Assembly: GCF_018336935.1 (NCBI RefSeq)
Contig: NZ_CP068771.1
Span: 1,612,001 to 1,676,000 of the forward strand
Origin: Serratia plymuthica
GTDB lineage: Bacteria; Pseudomonadota; Gammaproteobacteria; Enterobacterales; Enterobacteriaceae
Length of the DNA: 64,000 nt
Direction: 5' to 3'
The translations under genes were made by a program, and so were the position numbers. Under the pieces are notes generated by a model that did no database searches, was not told where the DNA came from, and saw only the letters and a list, made by a program, of their open reading frames with translations. Position 1 is the stretch's first letter. Each line of letters opens with the position of its first letter. Of this stretch, positions 27,769 to 36,684 are shown piece by piece.

Positions 27769-28155
27769 TCATCGGCCGATATGGGCCACGGTGGCAATTT
27801 CAATCAGTGCGTCCGGTTTCACCAACCCGCACTGAATGCAGTAGCGCGCCGGTTTGTCGCCAGGAAAATACTCCGCATAGACCTGATTGATGGCGGCATA
27901 GTTTTGCCAGTCGGTGAGGAAGATCGAGTTAAAGGTCACGTCATCCATGCTGCCGCCGGCGGTTTCGATCACGCTTTTAATGGTTTCCAGCACGTGACGG
28001 GTTTGCGCTGCCGCATCGCCGACGTGTACCACGTTATTGTCTTTATCGAACGCCAGCGTGCCCGAGACGTAAACCACGCCATCGGCCAACGTGCCGGGGA
28101 CGAACGGTGCCAGCGGTTTGCCGGTGCCCGGCGGCGTAATGATGGTTTTTGGCAT
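27769..28155 (-). CDS. rutC: Aminoacrylate deaminase RutC (RidA family)
   Basis: The 128-residue RidA/YjgF-family protein has the usual length. Typical segments are [21 protein letters not shown] and [16 protein letters not shown]. It handles 3-peroxyaminoacrylate/3-aminoacrylate in the Rut pathway. Fourth from the end of the operon. Confidence 0.95.
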   Translation of the reverse strand: MPKTIITPPGTGKPLAPFVPGTLADGVVYVSGTLAFDKDNNVVHVGDAAAQTRHVLETIKSVIETAGGSMDDVTFNSIFLTDWQNYAAINQVYAEYFPGDKPARYCIQCGLVKPDALIEIATVAHIGR

Positions 28156-28199
28156 AGTCTTGCTCCTGATGAATGATTAAAGGGTAACGCAGGCAAAAC

Positions 28200-28946
28200 T
28201 CATGCCGTTTGGCTGAGTGGGGCGATGAGCGCGTCGCAGAAACTGTCGACGTCCGATACCCAACCAAAAAAGGTTTCGATGTTGTACAGCGCCGCCTGCT
28301 GGGCAAACTGCGGCCCGGCCTGGTGAGTGGCGTCCGCCAGCACCACGCCGAAATATTCGAGGAAGAAGCCGTCGCGCAATGTGGATTCCACGCAGACGTT
28401 GGTGGCGATGCCGGTAAACACCAAATGGTGAATGCCGTAGGAGCGCAACAGGCTGTCGAGTTGGGTATTGAAGAAGCCGCTGTAGCGTGGTTTCGGGATC
28501 ACGATATCGCCTGGCTGCGGCTGCAGTTCATCCACCAGATCGTAGTCCCAGTCGCCCTTGGCCAGCAGCTTGCCCATCAGCTCCGGGCGCTTGCGCATGG
28601 TTTTCAGCGCGTTGGATTTATGCCAGTTGGGCGAACCCTGGCCGCCGGCTTCGACATACTGATTGTCCCAGCCGTTCTGGAAAAAGATCACCCGGATACC
28701 GGCGGAGCGCGCGGCGCTGATGGCGCGTTTGATATTGGCGATCACCGGCGCGGTGGCCGAGACGTCAAAACCGGCGAGATCGAGATAGCCGCCCTGCGAG
28801 GCGTAGGCATTTTGCATATCGACCACGATCAGCGCGGTTTCCTGCGGCGCAAAGGCGATGGCCTCAGGGCGAGCGGGCAAGGTGACTGTGGCGCCGGTTT
28901 CCGGCGACTGGCGGCGCACCACCGGCTGGTTTTCAACAATTTTCAT
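28200..28946 (-). CDS. rutB: Peroxyureidoacrylate/ureidoacrylate amidohydrolase RutB
   Basis: The 248-residue isochorismatase-like cysteine hydrolase releases carbamate from the ureidoacrylate made by RutA. The catalytic Asp is in VVDMQNAY and the Cys in TNVCVES. It is slightly longer at the N-terminus than the E. coli protein. Its ATG overlaps the rutA stop by one base (TGATG). Confidence 0.96.
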   Translation of the reverse strand: MKIVENQPVVRRQSPETGATVTLPARPEAIAFAPQETALIVVDMQNAYASQGGYLDLAGFDVSATAPVIANIKRAISAARSAGIRVIFFQNGWDNQYVEAGGQGSPNWHKSNALKTMRKRPELMGKLLAKGDWDYDLVDELQPQPGDIVIPKPRYSGFFNTQLDSLLRSYGIHHLVFTGIATNVCVESTLRDGFFLEYFGVVLADATHQAGPQFAQQAALYNIETFFGWVSDVDSFCDALIAPLSQTA

Positions 28947-30046
28947 CAGGCTACCTCACGGCTTTCAGCGGTTGTTGGGCAAACGTCGGCGCGGCTTTTC
29001 ATCAGCGGCTGAATGCGCTCGCCGAAGTCTTCCACCCCTTTCACGAAGTCATCGAAGGTCAGCAGCACGCCTTCGGTACCGGGCACGGTAGCGATCTCAT
29101 CCATCATGCGCGCCACGTTGGCGTAGGAACCGACCAGCGTACCCATATTGATGTTGACCGCCGAGGTCGGGTCCGCCATCTGGCGCACGTTGGTGTCGGC
29201 GCCGGATTTAGTGTCCTTGCCGCTTTGCTCGGTCAGCCAGGCCAGCGCTTCGGTGTCGGCGCCGGCTTTATAGCTTTCCCATTTGGCGCGGGCGGCCTCG
29301 TCGGTCTCATCGGCGATGATCATGAACAGCACATAGCAGGCGACGCTGCGGCCTTCGGTGTCGGCGGCGGTTTTCAGCCGTGCTGCCGTCGGTGCGAAGG
29401 CGGTAGGGGTGTTGACGCCCTTGCCGAAACAGAAGTTGTAATCGGCGTATTTGGCCGAGAAGGCCATGCCGGCGTCACTCTGCCCGGCGCAGATGACCTT
29501 GATGTCCGCCTGCGGCTGCGGGCTGACGCGGCAATCGTCCATCTGGAAGAACTCGCCTTTGAAATCGGACTTGCCGGTGCCCCACAGATCGCGCAGCACC
29601 TTCACGTATTCCGCCAGATAGTCGTAACGGCGGCCGAAGTAATCGTCGCCCGGCCACATGCCCATCTGCTCGTATTCCGGTTTTTGCCAGCCGGTCACCA
29701 CGTTCAGGCCAAAGCGCCCGTTGGAAATGGAGTCGATGGTGGAGGCCATCCGCGCGACGATCGCCGGCGGCATGGTCAGGGTCGCTGCGGTGGCGTAGAT
29801 CTTGATGCGCGAGGTGACTGCGGCCAGCCCGGCCATCAGGGTGAAGGACTCCAGGTTGTGATCCCAAAATTCGGTTTTGCCGCCGAAGCCGCGCAGTTTG
29901 ATCATCGACAGGGCGAAATCGAAATTGTAATGCTCGGCCTTCTGCACGATGGTTTTGTTGAGTTCAAACGTCGGTTTGTATTGCGGAGCATTGCTGGAAA
30001 TCAGCCAGCCGTTGTTGCCGATCGGGATAAATACGCCAATTTTCAT
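28946..30046 (-). CDS. rutA: Pyrimidine monooxygenase RutA
   Basis: This is the flavin-dependent, luciferase-like enzyme that opens the uracil ring between N3 and C4. The 366-residue protein matches E. coli RutA almost residue for residue ([40 protein letters not shown]). I start at MKIGVF (30046) with GAGGTG 5 bases upstream. First gene of the rut operon. Confidence 0.97.
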   Translation of the reverse strand: MKIGVFIPIGNNGWLISSNAPQYKPTFELNKTIVQKAEHYNFDFALSMIKLRGFGGKTEFWDHNLESFTLMAGLAAVTSRIKIYATAATLTMPPAIVARMASTIDSISNGRFGLNVVTGWQKPEYEQMGMWPGDDYFGRRYDYLAEYVKVLRDLWGTGKSDFKGEFFQMDDCRVSPQPQADIKVICAGQSDAGMAFSAKYADYNFCFGKGVNTPTAFAPTAARLKTAADTEGRSVACYVLFMIIADETDEAARAKWESYKAGADTEALAWLTEQSGKDTKSGADTNVRQMADPTSAVNINMGTLVGSYANVARMMDEIATVPGTEGVLLTFDDFVKGVEDFGERIQPLMKSRADVCPTTAESREVA

Positions 30047-30135
30047 TTGAACACCTCGGGTCTGCGAATGGGACGGTTCACGCGCTGCTTGAATGCTTCC
30101 TGCGGGTTCCAAATTGCGCGGCGCTTGTCAGGGTA

Positions 30136-30152
30136 TTGCAAACGGGGTGCCA
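30136..30152 (-). promoter_or_regulatory. Sigma-54 promoter of rutABCDFG
   Basis: On the minus strand the sequence reads TGGCAC-N5-TTGC (TGGCACCCCGTTTGCAA), matching the -24/-12 consensus exactly, about 90 bases before the rutA start. This fits nitrogen-limitation control, known for rut in E. coli. Confidence 0.8.
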
Positions 30153-30225
30153 GTTTTTAAAAAGGTATATTTATCAATTAATTGATGTTTTCATGTGATC
30201 GGGTTGTTGAGTGAATGGTCCAAAA

Positions 30226-30241
30226 TAGACCATTTGGTAAA
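30226..30241. promoter_or_regulatory. RutR-like operator
   Basis: TAGACCATTTGGTAAA matches the RutR consensus TTGACCANNTGGTCAA at 12 of 14 fixed positions. It lies between rutA and rutR and upstream of the sigma-54 promoter. Uracil or thymine is known to release RutR. Confidence 0.65.
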
Positions 30242-30269
30242 AAATATGTGCACAAAAATCAGGCGCAGT

Positions 30270-30286
30270 TGCCCGTAAAAGGTGCA
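30270..30286. promoter_or_regulatory. NtrC-like enhancer site
   Basis: TGCCCGTAAAAGGTGCA matches TGCACC-N5-GGTGCA at 10 of 12 positions, about 120-135 bases upstream of the sigma-54 promoter, a normal enhancer distance. Confidence 0.5.
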
Positions 30287-30379
30287 AAAAATCCCCCGAA
30301 AGGGGTAGGTAAATGCGTGGGTTTCACTCAGTGGCTTTGTTATGCTGGTGGCCGAATCAGGTGGCGCCAAGGAGCTGCA

Positions 30380-31018
30380 GTGAAGCAACAACCCGTTAAA
30401 CCGCCTACGCGCCGTTCGCGCGCGGTGGCCGCAAAACGCAGCACTATCATGGATGCGGCACTGGAGTTTTTCTCGCTGTACGGTATTCACGGCACCAGTC
30501 TGGATCAGGTGGCGGAGCGCGCCGACGTGTCCAAAACCAATCTGCTGTATTATTTCCCTTCGAAAGAAGAGCTGTACGTTGCGGTGCTGAAAGGCATCCT
30601 CGACGTGTGGCTGGCGCCGCTGAAAGCGCTGCGCGCCGATCAGGAACCCTTGCAGGCCATTCGTGAATATATCCGCCTGAAATTGGACGTGTCCCGCCAT
30701 CACCCGCAGGCTTCGCGGCTGTTCTGTCTGGAGATGATCCAGGGCGCGCCGTTGCTGAAACTGGAGTTGCAGGGCGGGTTGAAGGCGCTGGTGGACGAGA
30801 AGTCCGCGATGATTGAGCGCTGGATCGCCGAAGGCCATATCGCGGCGGTGGAGCCGCATCATCTGATCTTTATGCTGTGGGCAACCACCCAGCACTATGC
30901 CGATTTTTGGGTGCAGGTAGAGGCGGTGACCGGCAAAACGCTCGATGATGAGGCGTTCTTTCAGCAGACGGTGGAAAACGTGCAGCGGGTGATTATCGAC
31001 GGGATACGCCCGCGTTAA
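30380..31018 (+). CDS. rutR: TetR-family pyrimidine regulator RutR
   Basis: The 212-residue protein has exactly the E. coli RutR length with GTG 30380 as start, preceded by GGAG; the open frame continues upstream but without homology. The helix-turn-helix is near residues 30-65 (TSLDQVAERADVSKTNLLYYF). It is divergent from rutA and controls the rut genes. Confidence 0.95.
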   Translation: MKQQPVKPPTRRSRAVAAKRSTIMDAALEFFSLYGIHGTSLDQVAERADVSKTNLLYYFPSKEELYVAVLKGILDVWLAPLKALRADQEPLQAIREYIRLKLDVSRHHPQASRLFCLEMIQGAPLLKLELQGGLKALVDEKSAMIERWIAEGHIAAVEPHHLIFMLWATTQHYADFWVQVEAVTGKTLDDEAFFQQTVENVQRVIIDGIRPR

Positions 31019-31040
31019 TCGTCTAAAGAGGGGCAATGCA

Positions 31041-31066
31041 GGGGGATAAGCGATTATCCCCCCGTT
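31041..31066 (+). terminator. Hairpin between rutR and cycA
   Basis: GGGGGATAA - GCGA - TTATCCCCC is followed by CGTTGCTTTT. It stands between the converging genes rutR and cycA. Confidence 0.6.
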
Positions 31067-31070
31067 GCTT

Positions 31071-32471
31071 TTAGGCGGTTTTTTTCTTGCGCAGGAACAC
31101 GTAAGACAAACCGAGCACCACAAACCACAGCGGCGTGACGATCAGCGCCTGGCGAGTGTCATCGCGCAGCGACAGCAGCACCAGCACAAACACGAAGAAC
31201 GCCATGCACACCCAGCACATCAGCTTACCGGCCGGCATCTTGTAGATCGATTTCTGGTGCAGCGCCGGGCGTTGCTTACGGTAAACCAGGTAAGAACACA
31301 GGATAATGGTCCAGACAAACATGAACAGAATGGCGGAGACGGTGGTCACCAGCGTAAACACCGTCATTACGTTCGGGATCAGGTAAATCAGCACCACACC
31401 GCCCAGCAGACAGATGCAGGAGAAGGTCAGGCCGTTAGCCGGCACCGCCCGCTTGGACAGGTTGGCGAACGACTTCGGCGCATCGCCTTCCTGCGCCAGG
31501 CCGAACAGCATGCGGCTGGTGGAGAACACCCCACTGTTGGCGGAAGAGGCGGCGGAGGTCAGCACCACGAAGTTGATTACGCTGGCCGCGGCCGGCAGGC
31601 CGATCAGCACGAACAGTTCAACGAACGGGCTTTTATCGGCAACCACAGAATTCCACGGCGTGACCGACATAATCACGATCAGCGCACACACGTAGAACAT
31701 GATGATGCGGATCGGAATGGAGTTGATGGCGCGCGGCAGCACTTTTTCCGGATCTTTGGTTTCAGCCGCGGTGGTGCCCACCAGCTCGATGCCGACAAAG
31801 GCGAACACCGCGATCTGGAAGCCGGCGAAAAAGCCGCTGATGCCTTTCGGGAACATGCCGCCGTCATTCCACAGGTGTGAGAACGACGCGACGGTGCCGG
31901 TAGGGGACTGGAACTGCATGGCGATCATCACCAGCCCGGCGATGATCAACCCGACAATGGCGACGATTTTAATCATCGCAAACCAGAATTCCATCTCGCC
32001 AAACATCTTCACCGTCGCCAGGTTCAGACCCAGCAGCAGTAACACGCACAACAAAGAGGCGATCCACTGCGACAACCCGGGGAACCAGAACTGGGCATAA
32101 GCGGTGATCGCCACCACGTCGGCGATACCGGTGACGACCCAGCAGAACCAGTAAGTCCAGCCGGTAAAGAAACCGGCCCAGGGGCCGAGCAGATCGGCGG
32201 CGAAATCGCTGAAGGATTTGTATTCCAGGTTGGAGAGCAGCAGCTCGCCCATGGCGCGCATCACGAAAAACAGCATAAAGCCGATGATCATGTACACGAA
32301 GATGATGGAAGGCCCGGCCAGACTGATGGTTTTACCGGATCCCATAAACAGACCCGTGCCGATAGCGCCGCCGATGGCGATCAGTTGAATATGTCGGTTA
32401 GTTAGGTTTCGCCGTAGATGATCTTCTGACGCAGGCGTCGCGTCCGTGACTATTTTAGAGTGATCTACCAT
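31071..32471 (-). CDS. cycA: D-serine/D-alanine/glycine permease CycA
   Basis: The 466-residue APC-family permease is nearly identical to E. coli CycA over long stretches (RRNLTNRHIQLIAIGGAIGT, FVGIELVGTTAAETKDPEK). It imports D-Ala, D-Ser and glycine. I start at MVDHSK (32471) as in E. coli; the frame extends 9 codons further. Confidence 0.96.
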   Translation of the reverse strand: MVDHSKIVTDATPASEDHLRRNLTNRHIQLIAIGGAIGTGLFMGSGKTISLAGPSIIFVYMIIGFMLFFVMRAMGELLLSNLEYKSFSDFAADLLGPWAGFFTGWTYWFCWVVTGIADVVAITAYAQFWFPGLSQWIASLLCVLLLLGLNLATVKMFGEMEFWFAMIKIVAIVGLIIAGLVMIAMQFQSPTGTVASFSHLWNDGGMFPKGISGFFAGFQIAVFAFVGIELVGTTAAETKDPEKVLPRAINSIPIRIIMFYVCALIVIMSVTPWNSVVADKSPFVELFVLIGLPAAASVINFVVLTSAASSANSGVFSTSRMLFGLAQEGDAPKSFANLSKRAVPANGLTFSCICLLGGVVLIYLIPNVMTVFTLVTTVSAILFMFVWTIILCSYLVYRKQRPALHQKSIYKMPAGKLMCWVCMAFFVFVLVLLSLRDDTRQALIVTPLWFVVLGLSYVFLRKKKTA

Positions 32472-32818
32472 CTTATGATGTCCTGTTTTACCTGTCATGG
32501 GTGAAATAGTGAGCTCTGAAGTGGCTCTTTTTTATACGATTATCCGGTTGCCCGGCTTTAGTAAGGTAGTGCAATAACGCCACCTTTGTGCAACATGTTT
32601 ACAACATTTATACGAGGGATAAAAGTCGATTATTCTTTACACGAGGAGGCAAATCGGACGTCTTGGGGGCGGAAGATTACTCCTCGCGTTAGCAGATTAA
32701 TAGCCCTAAGCGGCCTTATCTTGTTGATAAAACAGAGGGTTGAAAATGTCGCATGAGAAAAAGTAATGAGTGTAAGCGTTTGACATTGATTACGGAGAGG
32801 CGAATAATTTAACCCGTT
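32472..32818. other. Non-coding stretch between cycA and tRNA-Lys
   Basis: These 347 bases should hold the divergent promoters of cycA and of the tRNA. I see AT-rich -10-like stretches but no site I can name, and no open frame with a ribosome site. Confidence 0.4.
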
Positions 32819-32894
<76 letters not shown>

Positions 32895-33195
32895 ACAAAA
32901 ACATGTGGTTACAACAGCTTCTTGATTCCTTGTTCTCTCTGTCGTGTCGTCTTTGTGTCGCGATATGAAAAAATCGTACCGATTTGCCATCTATGTTCAG
33001 AAAGGTGATCTGGCGCAGCAAGAGTCTATCTTCGCCCCCTTCTGTCGACCCCCAATCCCCACTATCCAGCAAAATTGATAATGGAAACCCTGTCAGAATT
33101 CGCCCTACAGGCGGTGTGTCCAGGTTTTGAAAACGGAGGTTGCTGCCTTTGCGTCGCTGTGGCTCCTTGTCTGAGGGCATTTGCTTTGTCGAATT
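32895..33195. other. Region after tRNA-Lys without a supported gene
   Basis: The stretch has no frame with a ribosome site. The minus-strand frame that runs through it (32857-33180) reads into the tRNA and ends in GRTGFEPVTN, the usual false translation of a tRNA. No integrase or attachment-site duplicate is visible. Confidence 0.4.
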
Positions 33196-33576
33196 TCAGG
33201 TTCGCTGCGGCTGAAAGACGATCACGAGTTTTTTGAAGGTTGCATAGGTTTTTTCATCCGGCGGTGCCGGGATCTCTGCTGAGAAGACGGCAGCCATGCC
33301 CGCTTCGCACAGCGGCTTAAAACCCTCAACATTATTGATGTCGGTGACCTTACCCTGGCGGTTCAGGGATATGGACATACTGCATTCTTGCCCGTAATAG
33401 TTATCCTTTATGATCGTTTCCATAAGTATTGCGTTGGACACATCGTGGTAATAATCCGTGATCGCGACGCCGGTGCGTTTTGGCTCAGGGTAAACCCGAG
33501 CAACATATTTGCTGTTGCATGCGGTCAAGCTGAACGCTGCCAGGAGGGCGGTGGTGGCGATTCGCAGGAGAGGCAT
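33196..33576 (-). CDS. Lipoprotein with TolA C-terminal-like domain
   Basis: The 126-residue protein has a signal with lipobox LTAC (Cys20). The rest follows the pattern of the TolA third domain: YYGQECSMSISLNRQGKVTDI, LCEAGMAAVFSAEIPAPPDE and TFKKLVIVFQP, with two cysteines in the positions that pair in TolA. It lacks the TolA anchor and long helix. Such stand-alone domains might bind the same partners as TolA, for example phage or colicin proteins or TolB; that is inference. Confidence 0.75.
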   Translation of the reverse strand: MPLLRIATTALLAAFSLTACNSKYVARVYPEPKRTGVAITDYYHDVSNAILMETIIKDNYYGQECSMSISLNRQGKVTDINNVEGFKPLCEAGMAAVFSAEIPAPPDEKTYATFKKLVIVFQPQRT

Positions 33577-33701
33577 TTTATTCCCTTAAGTGCTGAGGAG
33601 CTTCATGTGAAGCTCGCATAAACATTATTATACTGCATCATTCAACCCCTTAGGGCTTATCGCAGCGCTCTTTTGGGGCGTGGTAGAAAGGCGATCGCCG
33701 T

Positions 33702-34196
33702 TTACAGTAGCTGACCAACGGACATCAGCGCCACCGCCCAAATCCCGGCGGAGAGCGCGCTGGCACAGTAGACCTGCTTGCGCGGCAGCGAAATCATGCC
33801 GGCGACCAAAGGCACGGTGTAGCGCATCACGGCCAAAAAACGCGAGATAAACAATAGCGCCACGCCCTTTTGTTGCAAGGCTGACTTGGCCTTGTGCAAC
33901 GTGCCGTGATATCTGGCCGGCAACCACTTCCCGGGGGCGCGGCCCTGGAGCAATGCGCCGCAATGGAAAGATAAAATGGAACCGAGCAGCGCACCCAAAG
34001 CAATCGCCCCCCAGACGTAACCGTCGGCCAGCACCGGTTTGCCGGCGACAATGCCCAGCATCAGGGTAATCGACGCCGGCGGCAGCAGCGAAGAAATGAA
34101 AATAACCGACTTGCCGAACGAAAACAGAAAGATGATCAGCAGCAGAAAGCCCGGTTCCGGGCTGTATTTGGCGATAATATGGGTCCATTCCGCCAT
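33702..34196 (-). CDS. DedA/VTT-family membrane protein
   Basis: The 164-residue protein has four to five membrane helices and the DedA features: FGKSVIFISSLLPPASITLMLG near the N-terminus and the FISRFLAVMRYTVPLVAG motif with its conserved arginines. DedA proteins affect lipid-carrier recycling and membrane energetics. It is shorter than most DedA members. An overlapping frame at 33628-34209 is a shadow. Confidence 0.87.
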   Translation of the reverse strand: MAEWTHIIAKYSPEPGFLLLIIFLFSFGKSVIFISSLLPPASITLMLGIVAGKPVLADGYVWGAIALGALLGSILSFHCGALLQGRAPGKWLPARYHGTLHKAKSALQQKGVALLFISRFLAVMRYTVPLVAGMISLPRKQVYCASALSAGIWAVALMSVGQLL

Positions 34197-34388
34197 AAAA
34201 AATCCTCATAAAATGTGTCTGAGGACCAGTGTCACATTGCCCGCTTCAATAAAGGTTAAATATTGGGCAAGGAACGACGTTTTACCCGATAGCTTGCGCT
34301 ATCGGCAGGGCGGGATCATCGGGAAAAGGGTAAAGATTCGCGGTACAGTGGGCCCACATGATAGATACGCTGAAAGGAACAAGGCGCC

Positions 34389-34688
34389 ATGCTAAAGGTG
34401 ATAGCCGAGGATTTTATCAAGATCGATTGTGTTGAAACGGTGATGCCGCTGTATCGGGAACTGGTGGAGAAAACCCGGCGGGAGCCGCTTTGCCTCTCCT
34501 ATGAACTGTTTATCGATCACCAGGACCCAGGGCATTTTATTTTTGTCGAGGAGTGGCCCGACCGGGCTGCGTTGGATGTACATTGCCAAACCGAACATTT
34601 CACGCGGCTGGTACCCTTGATCAATCAGCACCAAAGCAAACCCTGTACCTTCCTGTTTATGCAGCCTTTTTCTTCCACGAAAGATTAA
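34389..34688 (+). CDS. Antibiotic biosynthesis monooxygenase (ABM)-fold small protein
   Basis: The 99-residue protein follows the ABM ferredoxin-like pattern (KVIAEDFIKIDCVETVMPLY, REPLCLSYELFIDHQDP, FIFVEEWPDRAALDVH). E. coli YgiN, a quinol monooxygenase, is a comparable single-domain member. The substrate is unknown. It stands alone, with the neighbouring operon converging on it. Confidence 0.85.
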   Translation: MLKVIAEDFIKIDCVETVMPLYRELVEKTRREPLCLSYELFIDHQDPGHFIFVEEWPDRAALDVHCQTEHFTRLVPLINQHQSKPCTFLFMQPFSSTKD

Positions 34689-34693
34689 AAGGG

Positions 34694-34719
34694 CAAAAAA
34701 ACCCCCGCAGAGCGGGGTC
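34694..34719 (-). terminator. Terminator of the oxoamine-synthase operon
   Basis: On the minus strand ACCCCGCTCTGCGGGGGT is followed by TTTTTTT, about 75 bases after the enoyl-CoA hydratase stop. Confidence 0.8.
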
Positions 34720-34793
34720 AATGGCTTCTCAAACACGGTCTTGTCATGCTTAAACGTTAGACTGCGAATGATTGCCATTCACTAAGAATGTTC

Positions 34794-35519
34794 TCAAAAG
34801 GAGGTTGCTGCCGCTTGCCGCACCTGTTCAACCCAGCTCTGCTGGTAGCCGAACGTCGGCGTCTCATACTGCGTTAATCCATAACGGACGATGGCTTTCA
34901 CCGCCCGGCTGGCGAGCGGATTTTTTTGCGCGATTTGCCGGGCGATGCCCAGCGCTTCATCCTGTGCCGACCCTTCGCTGATACGAGAAATAGCGCCGTG
35001 TCGCCAGGCTTCCTCCGCACTTATTGTTCTGCCGGTCAGCAACCAGTCGAGGGCGATATACGGTGAGATCCGCGCCGGTAGCCGCGAACAACCGCCTTGC
35101 GCCGCAATCAGCCCCAGCCCGGTTTCCGGGAAACTGAACCGTGCGCTGCGGTTGGCGACGATCAGGTCGCAGGCCAACGCAATCTCGAAACCGCCGCCGA
35201 AGGCTATGCCATCGACGGCGGCAATGAGGATCTTGGCGAGTTGGGCATGCACGATGCCGCCAAACCCCTCTGGCTCGACCACCGGCAGTTCCCCCTGGCG
35301 AAATGCCTTTATGTCCATCCCGGCGGAAAACACCTCAGGATGGCCGGTCAGCACAATCGCCCGCACCGCGTCATCCTGCTCGGCCCGTTGCAGATAAGTT
35401 TGAATCAGACGCGCCATCTCCAGATTGATGGCGTTCTTTTTCTCCGGCCGATTGAGGGTAATAACGGCAACGCCGTCATCGTGGCGCTCATAAAGCACCG
35501 GAGGCTGCGGGTCATTCAT
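34794..35519 (-). CDS. Enoyl-CoA hydratase/isomerase family protein
   Basis: The 241-residue crotonase-fold protein has the oxyanion-hole segments SAGMDIKAF and DGIAFGGGFEIALACDLIVA. It would hydrate an enoyl-CoA or a related thioester. The glutamates that match the two catalytic residues of hydratases appear at FPETGLGL. It is the last gene of the five-gene operon and overlaps the MFS gene by 8 bases. Precise substrate unknown. Confidence 0.9.
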   Translation of the reverse strand: MNDPQPPVLYERHDDGVAVITLNRPEKKNAINLEMARLIQTYLQRAEQDDAVRAIVLTGHPEVFSAGMDIKAFRQGELPVVEPEGFGGIVHAQLAKILIAAVDGIAFGGGFEIALACDLIVANRSARFSFPETGLGLIAAQGGCSRLPARISPYIALDWLLTGRTISAEEAWRHGAISRISEGSAQDEALGIARQIAQKNPLASRAVKAIVRYGLTQYETPTFGYQQSWVEQVRQAAATSF

Positions 35520-36684
35520 TGGCTTTTTCTCCCTGGAAGAAGAACAGCGTCAGCAGCAGGGCGATGGCCCCCAGCGGCAGCGAAAACAGCGGCAGATAAT
35601 AGGCCGGCAGCGTATACAGCGTCAGGCCGCCGAGCATGCCGCCGGCGGCGATGCCGGCATAGAGTACGGAGCTGTTCAGTGAAACGGTCAGTGCGCCAAA
35701 GCGTTTCGATAGCGACAGCAAGTGATGTTGGATTGGCACCAGATACATCCAGCCGGTAATGCCCCACACCAGAAAAATCGCCAGCACCCACCAGGGGGAA
35801 GTAACGTAAAAGGTGAGCAGAAACAGCGAGACCGTTTGAATGGTTACCGAGAACAGCAGCACAAACTTGCTGCCGAGGGTATCGGTCAACACGCCGGAAA
35901 CGAAATTGCCGATGACGGCGCCTACGCCGAATACCAGCAGCGCGATCGGTAAAATAGCCTCCGCACCCAACTGGGTATGTTTCAGCAGTACGCTGACATA
36001 GCTGTACACGATATGCTCGGAACAGACGGCAAAGAAGGTGATCAGCAATGTGGTCAGCACCGCCTTTTGCCGCAGTGGGGCGAGCCGCTCCTTCAGCGTG
36101 TGCTTACCCGGTGCGGCAATGGCGCGCAGCGCCAGCGAAAGTCCCAGCAGAGAAACGGCGCCCAGCAGGGCAATCAGCAGGAAAATCTCCCGCCAACCAA
36201 CCAACCTGGCCAGGAAGGTACCAAAAGGAATGCCAAGGGCAATGGCCAGCGTCATGCCGCCGTAAACGATGGAGATAGCCAGCCCACGGCGCTTTTCCGA
36301 CACCAGCCCGACCGCAGCGGCGGCGGCTTGCGGCGTGTAGGCTGCGGCCCCCAGCGCCGCCAGCACTCGACCGGCAGCGATTTGCAAAAAGCTGTCGGCA
36401 AATGCGCAGGCCAGATTACCGACGATAAACAATACCAGGGCGATCTGTAAAATATGCTTGCGGTTGAGGTTGCCAAACAGCCAGGCGGTCAGCGGGGCAA
36501 ACAGCATATAGGCGAGGGCAAACACCGAGATTAACTGCCCCGCCTGAGCGGGGCTGACAGTAAAGGTATCGGAAATCTCGGTAAGCACGCCGGCGACGAT
36601 AAACGCATCGATGCCAATGGCAAAGGTGCCGGTCGCCATCAGACAAAGCGTAAGAAAATGGCCGTTATAATCCGTCGACTTCAT
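35512..36684 (-). CDS. MFS exporter (DHA1 type)
   Basis: The 390-residue protein has 12 predicted helices and the AraJ/NepI-like start (MATGTFAIGIDAFIVAGVL, LISVFALAYMLFAPLTAWL). It sits inside the operon, overlapping the oxoamine-synthase gene by 4 bases (ATGA) and the hydratase gene by 8, so it most likely exports the pathway product. Confidence 0.9.
   Translation of the reverse strand: MKSTDYNGHFLTLCLMATGTFAIGIDAFIVAGVLTEISDTFTVSPAQAGQLISVFALAYMLFAPLTAWLFGNLNRKHILQIALVLFIVGNLACAFADSFLQIAAGRVLAALGAAAYTPQAAAAAVGLVSEKRRGLAISIVYGGMTLAIALGIPFGTFLARLVGWREIFLLIALLGAVSLLGLSLALRAIAAPGKHTLKERLAPLRQKAVLTTLLITFFAVCSEHIVYSYVSVLLKHTQLGAEAILPIALLVFGVGAVIGNFVSGVLTDTLGSKFVLLFSVTIQTVSLFLLTFYVTSPWWVLAIFLVWGITGWMYLVPIQHHLLSLSKRFGALTVSLNSSVLYAGIAAGGMLGGLTLYTLPAYYLPLFSLPLGAIALLLTLFFFQGEKANE

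Noticed and set aside
29225..30160. 311-residue plus-strand frame
   Set aside because: It is antisense to rutA; gene content and control elements fix the minus strand as coding.
33628..34209. 193-residue minus-strand frame
   Set aside because: It overlaps the DedA-family gene in another frame; only the 33702-34196 frame has the DedA motifs.
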